From: Miscanthus floridulus | Taxonomy: Eukaryota; Streptophyta; Magnoliopsida; Poales; Poaceae | NCBI RefSeq assembly: GCF_019320115.1 | Contig: NC_089595.1 | Span: forward strand, 106,957,611-107,021,610 | Direction: 5' to 3' | DNA: 64,000 nt | Part shown: positions 55,574-64,000 of the stretch, piece by piece | Layout of the letters: the number at the start of each line of letters is the position of its first letter | Position numbering within the stretch: position 1 is the stretch's first letter | Translations under genes and position numbers: made by a program | Notes under the pieces: generated by a model | What the model saw: the letters and a program-made list of their open reading frames with translations, nothing else | What the model was told of the DNA's origin: nothing | Databases searched by the model: none

Positions 55574-57246
55574 ATGGCCAAGTCCGTTGAGGAGCTCACG
55601 TCTCAGTTCGAGAAGATGATGAAGCAGTTCACGGGTTTTCAGATGATGAAGCAGAGTTCTCTGGACTCGGTCAACGCCATGGGGCGTGGCAGGCGACCGC
55701 AGACCAGGCGTTCGGTGATTTACGCCAGCAGGCGGAGGGCGCTTCTTTGTCTTATGAGGCGGTCACGAAGCAGGTTGATCTCGCCACGTCGCGCATGGAC
55801 ACTCTTGAGGCACGGCTGACGATGGCTCCCGCAACCGCATCGCCGGTTCACCCTCCACCAGCTTCGAGGCCGATGGACCTCAACCTTGCTCCCAGATCAT
55901 CCTCGTGCTCACCTGTGAGGGACGGGGAGCAGCCCAAGGGGCACGACGAGCACTGCGGCGGGATCCTAGGACCCCGGCCGTAGGTCTATGACAAGGGTAT
56001 GTTCGCGAACCCAAAACATCCTCCATTCGTTTCAGTTGAGGATGAGCCTGCCGCAAATTGTCGTTCACCTCCGTTTTCGAAAATGGAGTTCCCAAAATTT
56101 GATGGTGATTTCCCTCGCCTCTGGCGCGATCAATGCGAGGTTTTCTTCGAGGTGTACGCCATGCATCCATCTCTGAAGACACGGTTCGCTACCCTGAATT
56201 TCAAAGGAGTTGTTGCGTCCTGGTTTTAGACGATTCAGAGAAATGGGCGCATCACCGATTGGGATAAGCTCTGTGATCTTGTGATGAACAAGTTTGATAG
56301 GAATCAATACCAACTCTTGCTGAAGCGGTTTGACAAGCTGAGGCAGAAAGATTCGGTGGAGGAGTACCAGCTCGAGTCTGAGAAGCTTGCTCAAGGCTTT
56401 GTGTTGTACAATGATGCTTATGATGATACTTACTTTGTGACTCGCTCTGTGGATGGCCTTAAGGAGGAGATTCGTTCAGTCATATCCTTGCACAAGACTA
56501 TGGGGGTGTTTGGTTGAGTTTTTGGCTTTGGCTTTTGGCCCCAAAAGCCAAAAGCTCAACCAAAGGGGTTGCTTTTGGATGCTGCTTTTTCAGAAGCAGC
56601 TGCTTTTCTGTAGTTCATTTTTGAAAGCTGGTTTGATCCTGCTTTTGGTTTTTGGCTTTCTGCTTTTTGAAATTGGTGGAATAAAAATCTCTTCCATAGT
56701 TGTTTCAAGAGAGATAAAGATAGAAGATGTATTTTATACTTGTTTAACCAAACAGCTTTCAGCTTTTCTACAGCTCACAGCCCACAACAGCTTTCTCACA
56801 GCTCACAGCCGACAGCAGCTTTTTCCCACAGCCACAGCTCAACCAAACACCCCCTATAGATGTCAACACTGCCAGTGCATTGGCCCTGCTTCAAGAAGAA
56901 GAACTAGCCAGAAGCAAGGGCAAGTTTGGAGGCTATTCCAGGGGTAAAGTCAAGTCAAGCTATGACAAGACCAGGGTGTCTGAATCTGAGAAGGGGAAAG
57001 GAGAGGGTCAGAGTAAAGAACATGATGGCAAGTTGGCCGCTCTAAGAGAATTGAGAAGGAAGAATGGTTTGTGTTTCAAATGTGGGGCCAAGTGGAGCAA
57101 CAACCACAAATGTGCTGCTCAGGTACCCCTTCATGTCTTGGATGGAATTTTAGATGCTCTGGGACCGATTGATGATAGTGAGTCAGAGGTGCCTTTTGAG
57201 GTGGAAGATGAAATAATAGCAACTGTATCTCAACCCAATTCCTTAG
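55574..57246 (+). pseudogene. Gag of the short-LTR Gypsy element, broken
   Basis: The frame at 55574 starts MAKSVEELTSQFEKMMKQF; it shifts before 55747, where VTKQVDLATSRMDTLEARL continues. The capsid part is at 55999-56229 (MEFPKFDGDFPRLWRDQCEV; LNFKGVVASWF) and ends at a TAG where Gln is expected. The following frame (56281-56501) has CDLVMNKFDRNQYQLLLKRF. After the MITE it resumes at 56858 with ALLQEEELARSKGKFGGY and a zinc knuckle, CFKCGAKWSNNHKC. The frame runs into the inserted LTR at 57247. Confidence 0.85.
56502..56854. mobile_element. MITE inside the gag, TSD TAT
   Basis: It starts GGGGGTGTTTGGTTGAG and ends with the exact inverse CTCAACCAAACACCCCC, 353 bp, with TAT duplicated on both sides (56499-56501 and 56855-56857). 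The gag frame on both sides is the same once the insertion and one TSD copy are discounted. PIF/Harbinger type is likely from the 3-bp TSD. Confidence 0.9.
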
Positions 57247-57741
57247 TGTTAGAGATGTGGGCCCGGGGTACCCTCACAGACCATATATTTGGCCCATCAA
57301 CGGAGGACGACCGATGAGGAAGCCTGCGAGGACTAGGCGCAACTACCAACTTGAAGATCACGACGTATCAAGGATATCTGCCGCCATCACAGCTATGGTA
57401 GGATAGAATTGATTTGTCCTAACCAACTAGGAATCCAATCTATAGCGCCGATCGCCCTCATTGTAACCCTATCCTTTTGCCTATATAAAGAGGGATAAGG
57501 GCTCTGCGGTCGTCACGTCCACCACAACACCATCACCTCATTCCAATCTACCTCATAGCTAGGAGCAACAGCCCCTGTAACCGAGCATACGAATACAAGA
57601 AGAAGTAGCAACTGGACTTACGGTTTTTACTCGCTTCCTGAGGGCTCAAACCAGTGTAAATCTCTGTGTCTCGTGTGCAACCATCTGGATCAATCTACGT
57701 GATCACGTTGCTAGGCATTGCCGGAGCTAAACAATCCAACA
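57247..57741 (+). repeat. 5' LTR of the second Tat element
   Basis: It begins TGTTAGAGATGTGGGCCC and ends AACAATCCAACA, so the ends are near-inverse (TGTTAG/CCAACA). A TATA box (CTATATAAAGAGGG) lies at about 57481-57494, and the PBS follows directly at 57742. Confidence 0.85.
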
Positions 57742-57760
57742 GTTGTGCGCCAGGTAGGGG
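57742..57760 (+). promoter_or_regulatory. Primer binding site of the second Tat element
   Basis: GTTGTGCGCCAGGTAGGGG directly follows the LTR. It is the same type as that of the first Tat element at 13083-13107. Confidence 0.7.
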
Positions 57761-57822
57761 CCTTTCGTGTTCAGATTAATATTGTGTTTCAGATGTGAAT
57801 CATCATCAACATCGACGACGCC

Positions 57823-59060
57823 GTGGAGAGGATGCAGTCGGGCGAGAAGATCACCGTTGGCAGCCTCGAGTTCACCGTCGACCAGTTTTGGGACTTGCAT
57901 CTACAAGAACCCAAACTACCTATGGAAGAGGAGGAGCAGCCTCCCTCGATCTGCGTGTTCTTCGCCGGATTGGAGGAAGCCGTGAATGTTGGGCCCTACG
58001 CTCTCGCCCAACATCTCAACTGCTACGGACGCGATGTCTTCACCAAGCTTGGCCGAGAGAGCGATCTCGAAGCCACCCTCCGACTTTGGGAAGATCCAAA
58101 CTGGACCCCCCGATCGGATCTACAATTGCCACCCGATCACTTCCTTTCTGGCTTCCTGGCCGGATTAAGGAAAGCGGCGGCAACTTACTCTAACTGGCTT
58201 CAACAAGCCCTGGTGGAACCCACCAAACCTCACACCGAGGACCACCCCATCTGCGGTTCTCACTCTCCCAAACGTTTCGATGACCTGGTTACCCAGTTCA
58301 TCGAGATGATCGCTAACGGCGACAAAAATATGGCTGACATACCGGAAGATGTTCGTCGGGATGATCGCTAACGGTGACAAAAATATGGCTGACATACTAG
58401 AAGATTGGGAACATGCAGAGGACGACGAGCCTATCCTAGATCTCGATTTCGATGAATATGATCAGTTCCTCTTCAACAACCCAGATTTAGAGGAGGAAAA
58501 GGCACTAAGTTCGAGGAGCAACCCGAGTGTTATATGAATCTACAAAACCCCGAGCCACCTCGGGAAGCACTTGAGAAGCTCACGCTCGAAAGCGCAACAC
58601 CGCCGTCAGGAGACGTTACCATCTCAGACGCCCCATACGAGACTAGTGACAAAGCGCGCATACGCCTCCTTCATTAGAATGATGATCTCGAAGCGGAAAA
58701 CAATCACCTTCGCCAACAGCTCAACCAGTCTCCTGACACTCAGCAGATTCAAGTTGAGTACACCCACCCCATGGGTGGCCAAAACTTGGCTAATCGTCCC
58801 TACGGGACCATCAGGATGTTTCAATCGGCTCCCAGGGCCGAGCCAACGATGCACCCAACAACTCGAAAATCATGGTTCTGTAGGGATACTCCCGAAGTAC
58901 GCCACGGGCCTGCTCCTCATGATCACCAGCAATGCCTTCCATGGACCAGGGGCCAACCAACAGGAGGACCTAGAGCATATCGCCCCCCAATCTGATCTAT
59001 GGTCGACCAAGGAATAGGTAAGATGCTCGTTTGTTGATCAACACACAAAAATAGGAAAAC
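57823..59060 (+). pseudogene. Gag-like region of the second Tat element, broken
   Basis: The frame from ATG 57823 runs 182 codons (MERMQSGEKITVGSLEFTVD; FFAGLEEAVNVGPYALAQHL) until TGA at 58369. A 53-bp tandem duplication at 58308-58412 shifts the frame, and it continues at 58349-58537 (NMADILEDWEHAEDDEPILD). From 58650 a DDLEAENNHLRQQLNQS-like coiled piece appears in another frame. No zinc knuckle was found. The N-terminal protein is not a domain I can name. Confidence 0.65.
58308..58412 (+). repeat. 53-bp tandem duplication in the gag-like region
   Basis: ATCGCTAACGG(C/T)GACAAAA and ATATGGCTGACATAC occur twice in a row. The unit length is not a multiple of three, so the second copy shifts the frame. 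Confidence 0.85.
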
Positions 59061-59429
59061 GATACTTGTGGCCCTACCCAACATTCAACAGCTCCCGGGA
59101 AGCAGACTCAGCCACCAATCAAACTCGAGTATATCATCCTGAGAACAGCCTCGATCCCTCGCAAGAGACAATCCTATCGAGACATGTTCTAAAGGATCAT
59201 GAACAACCCATGTTAGAATCACAGCTTCGCTATGACCCACCTCGCTAAAGATTGCCTTGCTTACCACAAGCATGTCGTTCTGAAAGCCGAAAGGCAGACA
59301 GATTAAGAGGGGTACTCGGGAGACCGTGATGATGATCAAGGCCCCGATGCGGCTGCTAGACGCTCCATGCTCATCTTCGGTGGCCCTCAAGCCTACTAGG
59401 ATCGAAGGCTGCAGAAGCTTGACTCATAG

Positions 59430-60060
59430 ACGGATATATGCGACCGCACCGGCTGCCCTGCTATACCTATGCTGGTCAGAACGACCAATTACCTATGATC
59501 GAACCGATCATCTAGACTAGGTGGTTGAGGTGGGCCGATTCCCTCTGGTGGTAACTACGGTCATCGAGAACATGAGGGTGACGAAGATCCTCATGGACGG
59601 AGGCAGTGGCATCAACATCCTTTACAAGGATGCCTTCAACAAGCTCAACGTGGACATAAGGAAGCTGCACGCATCATAGTCCCCCTTCCATGACATCGTC
59701 CCCAGGTGGCGCGTCATGCCCCTAGGTACAATAGATCTCTCTGTGACATTCGATGACGCGGTACACTACTAAAAGGAGACACTCTCCTTCGAAGTTGTTG
59801 ACTTCCAGGGACCTTACAATGCCATATTCAGGAGGCCATGTTACTCTAAGTTCATGGCAGTCCCGAACTATGCCTACCTCAAGTTGAAGATGCCAGGACC
59901 ACACAGTGTAATCACGGTGTTAGGAAACTTCTAGAGCGCCTACCAATGCGAGAGGGATGCCGTCAAGTACGTGGAGGCCAATAACTTGGACTTGGGGGCT
60001 TTGAGTCTCCCCTACTCAAGGCCGGGGAAGAAGCTCCTATCAATGACTCTGGGACAATAG
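59430..60060 (+). pseudogene. Protease remnant of the second Tat element
   Basis: ITYDRTDHLD precedes a TAG near 59518. Then VVEVGRFPLVVTTVIENMRV and ILMDGGSGINILYKDAFNKL follow, with the catalytic Asp present. In-frame TAG stops break the rest (PFHDIVPRWRVMPLGTIDL; FEVVDFQGPYNAIF; KFMAVPNYAYLKLKM). The order and wording parallel the protease of the first Tat element, which has Asn at the catalytic site. Confidence 0.82.
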
Positions 60061-60700
60061 CTTGCCACCACCCACGACCCGTCATCTTCGACTCAGCCGC
60101 CGGCTTTGACCCCTATGGCCCTCATCGTCGGATCTTGAGAAGACAGCCAATGACCCACGGTTATGTTGGCCTTTTATTTTTTTTTCTAAATTTTAGTTAT
60201 CATTTATATCTTGCAAAGAACATTTATTTGTTACATGAATAAACTGCGATCTCTCTCGAGTATCTTATGAAGAACCTCTCTGAGTTGCTTAGGGGCTAAC
60301 CTTTGCAGCTGTTGTGTTCCTGTCTAGCATGTTCACATGTTATACTAACTTATCAACGTGCTCAGGGGCTACATTGATAACCATACGCGTCGCCCACTTT
60401 TACTTTCTCAATAGATCAATATCTCATAGGCCTTGAAATGGTATAAGTGACTTAACAAGACCTTGCGTGGACTCAACCAAAGTGTTTCATCTTGGTTGAA
60501 TAATTCCTAGGTAGTTGGTCTAAAGCTTAAACCAGCATCAAAAACTAAAGATAGTGAAAGATAGAGCATATAAAGTCGGGTGCAGCACATTACAAGATGT
60601 CCTCAAGCGCTGCATGAATCTTCTGACGAGTCAGGCATACTGTCCTATACTATCACGAATAGATCCACATCGTTAATTATGGCCTCAGAAGGCTTTATAG
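60061..60700. other. Spacer of the second Tat element where RT and integrase would be expected
   Basis: AT-rich non-coding sequence. TTGCTTAGGGGCTAAC and GTGCTCAGGGGCTACAT (about 60275 and 60357) are short repeats of the spacer type. I see no RT, RNase H or integrase motif on either strand. Confidence 0.6.
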
Positions 60701-63700
60701 CCTATTACTAAATCTGCCTATACAACAAGGGATCCGTGTCAACGGGTTTCCCTCTGATGGAGCCGATGTTCAAGCCGGTGTAGATTGTCCCGACAGTGAC
60801 TAGAGCCATGTGTGCCCCGGTGGATAAGTCATACTAGGCAACTTCCTCCAAGCGCCTTGGGATCCCCCTCAGCTAGGAAGCCACCTCTAACAAAGAGCTA
60901 GGCCCTCCTGGCTGAGCATAGGCCACCTGGTAGGTAGCGCAGCTAGCCGTGACTACACTCTGGAGCTCGTCTTCAAGGGACCACACCTAAGACACGTACT
61001 TCGCCTCCATGGACGAAAGGGTCCCTGCGTGCAGCTGCTCAGCTTCAGTAGCTACGGCCTCTAGGTTTGCATAATTAGACTTACACTTAGCAAGCTCGTT
61101 CTTAAGGCATCTCGCCTTAGCCGACTCCGATGCGAACAAAGTGTGTTAGTCCAAAAATCCACATACAAGCGTAACACGATTCATTGCCAAAAACAAAACA
61201 TACCTTGGATATGCTTTTAGAGCTTCTATGTCTCTTCCTGAGCAAGCGCCTGTTTCTACCTCTCCCTCTAGTATGTAGAGCCAGAGGCGCAGAAAAGCAG
61301 CCTTCTCTTGGGATAGCCTGACAATAGCCTCGGTAGCAACTGAAAATGCAATAAAGGTTTTACAAGCCTCACCAAACATTAAGGAGAATGGTCCTGGTGG
61401 AAACCCTACCTTGGGTCTCATCCTGATGGTGCTTTAGGGCCACCACCGCTCTCCCTAGCTCGGCTATCCATGCCTTTGCTTTATCGCCCAACCAAGAGAT
61501 CCTCTCATGGATGAACGTGGATTTGGCTGAGGAATTCTTCTGAAGATACTACAAGAGTAAGATGACATAAGTCTTAGCTTCATTTAGAATGAATCAACCA
61601 AAGACTCAGGGGCTAGACCCATCGGGTCCACTGTGTGGCCCTGAGTATAAACCAAGGGCGACACTCGCCTAGGTGCAACCACCAGTTCGGCGCTCTGGGG
61701 CTAGAACTCCCAATGCAGATCATACCTCCAGGGTGGCACTAAGGGAATCCACAACCAAGATGCTCTTGGTCTTCATGGCATCGCCCAGGGCTCGCAGTGC
61801 AGCGGACAAACTATTTGCGTGTTTCACCATCCCATCCAGCTCTCCGAAGCCGAAGACAACACAGCGCCGTTCCTCGACATCGTCAAATAAGCTCTCGCCT
61901 TTAGCGTTGAAAGCTTGCAGCGATGGACCTCCCCCTGCTCGTTTGGTTCAAAACCCAAGAGGGACTAGGTGGATGTCATCCACCTATGGTGGAGAGTCAA
62001 CTCGCAGCAACACCCTCTTGAGGCCATCCTCTAGAATAACTTCCAAGGATGACCTCGATGGATCAAGCTCGTGAACCGGCTCAATGATAGGCTCTTTCCT
62101 TCGGGCACCCACACTAGGAACCCAAGTAGGTTCACCATACATAGGCCCCGCCTGGGTCACTAGAGAAACATCTTCCTAAGCATCCACCAAAGGTGGTGCA
62201 CCAGTGTCGATATCAACCATGAAGTCATTAAGGGTAACAACAACCCAAATCTTCTCTAAAATACTCAAATCCTCACTCTTGTTTAGGCAAACTCTTGGAG
62301 CTATGATCTTGCTAGTGCTGTCTAGCGTGATTGCTTCGAGCAACCTCTCGTTTGATAAGGTATTCGACTGGGAACTGTGCCCAAAAAGCAAGCATCAGGA
62401 ACTCATCACCCAACAAAATCATGAGATAAAGGAATTGAACTTACATGTTCTCATCACTAGGAACATCCAGCAGTGTAGGCTTCTTCAACCGCCTGCGTGA
62501 GGTCCCAGAACCTTGCTCCAAGGGGACATACTCCACCTTTGGGCCAAAGTTGCCAACGACCGTCCTGGGCGATAGCTTGTCATTGGTGGGCCTAGGCGAC
62601 CCCATAGCCCTCGGCACTGTGAACAACTCATGGTATGACAAATTTACATACACCAAGGCCATGACTGGTCAAGGATAACCAATGTACCTAGCACTACTGA
62701 TGCCTACTCTCGGCATTGCCTCTTCTTCTTCCTCTCGGGGGCTTCATCCCCCTCATTGGTGCTTACAGACTCTGCTGTAGCCCTGTGCCTCCTCGTCCGC
62801 ATGCCCGAACCCGACATGCTGCGACCAACATGGCTTGGGCAAGGAGCAGGGACAATGGCATTCAACTCCTCTCAAAGTGCGGACATCTCACCATTACTGG
62901 TGGATGTCTCCGTACCATCAGTCCTTTGCCCCCGAACCTTGTCCAAAGGGGCCCTGGAGCGGTACTTTCGGTGATCCTGCAAAACGGAGCAAGTTACATG
63001 AGGAAATCGAAATGGGTTGTCAACTGATCACCGAATGATTGACACCTCACCGGGTTCTCGTCATCTCTTGGCTTCACGCTTAGGGGATCCACCAGACGGT
63101 CTTTGCCTATGAGCTAGGATTTCAGACCCAGCACCTTGTTGGTAATAGCCAACACCTTAAGCGCGGTCATCAGCTCGATGGGCTCCACCAATGGACTAAC
63201 GGCGTTAGGAGAGTCACACATCAGGGACGCACGTTCCCTCAAGGGCTAGATCCACCTCTGAAAAGAAAGCCGCTAGGAAAGCTTGACTGGTAACCCTTCT
63301 CCTCTGATGATAATCCTATTGGCCACTCTCGAGTTTGTCCGCCTCTTTCTCTACCAATGGAAGAGGGGGTGGGAGCTTGTGAGAAAAGGTCGGAGCCAAG
63401 CAGTCATAAACATAAAACCACTTCTTCGCTCAATTTAGGATGTTGGAAGGGAGATCGATGTGAAAGAAGGGAGATTTGTCGGGTGCTTTGATCTAAAGGC
63501 TGTCGACGACCTTCCAGCAAGACTAAGGAAGAACGTTTTAGCAACGACAATACAACGTCTAGTGGGGTTTGATTCCCACAAAGTCTTCACAATAGGATAT
63601 GAACATCACCAGAAGCACGATCCCGTTCATGGTCAGGTGGTGTACCTACGTGTCGTGGTATCGGAGGTTATCTCAGACAAACCAGTGGATGGGCACCCCG

Positions 63701-64000
63701 AATTCGTGGCGAAAGAAGTCGACGAAGACTACAATTTCACTGGAATCAGGGGTGGGCATGTCCTAGACAAGGGCACACCGGTAACCCGAAAGCTCCCTTG
63801 GCGCTAGGAATCCCTCAACCACAAGATTCTTGATTTCCTCCTCTATCACCGTCGACACCTCCCATGGAGAACTAGGGATGGGACTCTATCCCCTTTGCTC
63901 TTCGAGCCCATATCTTCTTCACTTACTGAACTAATGGTTTTGGTTTTCTTGGCCGGGGTCTTTCTCGATGCCATGACTGCGACTGCTGGGAGGGGGATCT
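60700..64000 (-). pseudogene. Antisense ORF region of the second Tat element
   Basis: On the minus strand, degenerate pieces recall the antisense ORF of the first element. Near 63600-63720 stands FRHEFGVPIHWFV and VHHLTMNGIVLLVMFISYCE, followed by DFVGIKPH, which parallels LNPNGIQHMAAFVALCEGFL of the first element. Downstream are WFYVYDCLAPTFSH (about 63400), acidic linkers and a coiled-coil-like part at 60700-61450. Many in-frame TAG and TGA stops occur. The 5' start lies beyond 64000. Plus-strand frames here are overlaps without domains. Confidence 0.65.

Larger units (their letters stand above)
55005..57246 (+). mobile_element. Short-LTR Ty3/Gypsy element (possibly Reina-type chromovirus), 5' part
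   Basis: A 354-bp LTR is followed by a Met-tRNA PBS and gag. It is interrupted by a MITE (56502-56854) and cut at 57247 by the LTR of another element. The rest, including pol and 3' LTR, should continue beyond 64000. Short LTR and CCHC-type gag fit the Reina group of chromoviruses, but without pol this is only a suggestion. Confidence 0.75.
57247..64000 (+). mobile_element. Second Tat-lineage Gypsy element, plus strand, internally deleted, 3' end outside window
   Basis: A 495-bp LTR, PBS, gag-like region, protease and a plus-to-minus antisense region follow one another. No RT, RNase H or integrase motif is seen in any frame between the protease (about 60010) and the antisense region (from about 60700). 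It is therefore a non-autonomous derivative, inserted in the gag of the short-LTR Gypsy element at 57246/57247. Many frames contain TAG stops. The 3' LTR and TSD are outside the window. Confidence 0.8.

Noticed and set aside
63460..63807. Plus-strand ORF of 115 codons
   Set aside because: The minus strand here carries the recognisable antisense-ORF peptide, so the plus frame is a shadow.
1..64000. CRISPR array, prokaryotic operon or viral gene cluster
   Set aside because: No regular spacer-repeat pattern and no prokaryotic gene organisation. Introns and plant transposons account for the window.

Overview
This window is nuclear DNA of a grass (Poaceae). The reasons are spliced plant genes with GT-AG introns, CG- and CHG-decayed Ty3/Gypsy elements of the Tat lineage, Tourist- and Stowaway-like MITEs, an Au-like SINE and a MULE. 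Andropogoneae such as sorghum, sugarcane or Miscanthus is a reasonable guess, but the species cannot be fixed from sequence alone. There is no bacterial content, CRISPR array, rRNA gene or genuine tRNA gene.

Layout. (1) 1-14460: a minus-strand Tat-lineage Gypsy element, its 5' LTR at the right, with decayed gag-pol and a spliced plus-strand (antisense) ORF that has its own TATA box. (2) 15696-16380: a foldback element. (3) 16440-24585: a complete 19-exon gene for the RNA polymerase III initiation factor BRF1 (582 aa), plus strand. (4) 26780-31253: a complete 5-exon gene for a Golgi Qa-SNARE of the SYP31/SYP32 (syntaxin-5) type, minus strand. (5) 32632-47092: a second copy of the 3' half of BRF1 and its downstream flank. 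It has grown from about 3 kb to 14.5 kb through insertions, including MITEs, a complete Copia element with 5-bp TSD, an Au-like SINE that is itself interrupted, and possibly a Helitron. (6) 47332-48293: a small 3-exon minus-strand gene for a 72-aa secreted precursor ending in a PSY-type (tyrosine-sulfated) peptide motif. (7) 49496-54093: a MULE with long terminal inverted repeats, a 9-bp TSD and a truncated 3-exon transposase, carrying a solo LTR inside its left inverted repeat. (8) 55005 to the end: a short-LTR Gypsy element whose gag is split by a MITE and then by a second Tat-lineage element (57247 to beyond 64000). That second element keeps gag and protease remnants, has no visible RT or integrase, and has its own antisense ORF.

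The three host genes (BRF1, SYP3-type syntaxin, PSY-type peptide) have unrelated roles: Pol III transcription, ER-Golgi trafficking and secreted growth signalling. They share only a neighbourhood. The main structural event is the partial BRF1 duplication, which flanks the syntaxin gene on both sides (A block 22917-25888, B block 32632-47092). Because A and B were once the same sequence, each insertion in one and not the other is an empty-site/filled-site pair, so exact insertion points and TSDs can be read.

I found no clearly new molecular system. The observations most worth following are the PSY-type peptide gene, the intact partial BRF1 copy next to a frame-compatible upstream ORF, and the antisense ORFs of the two Tat elements. 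Exon boundaries were placed by hand from splice motifs and frame; no alignment or database search was run.
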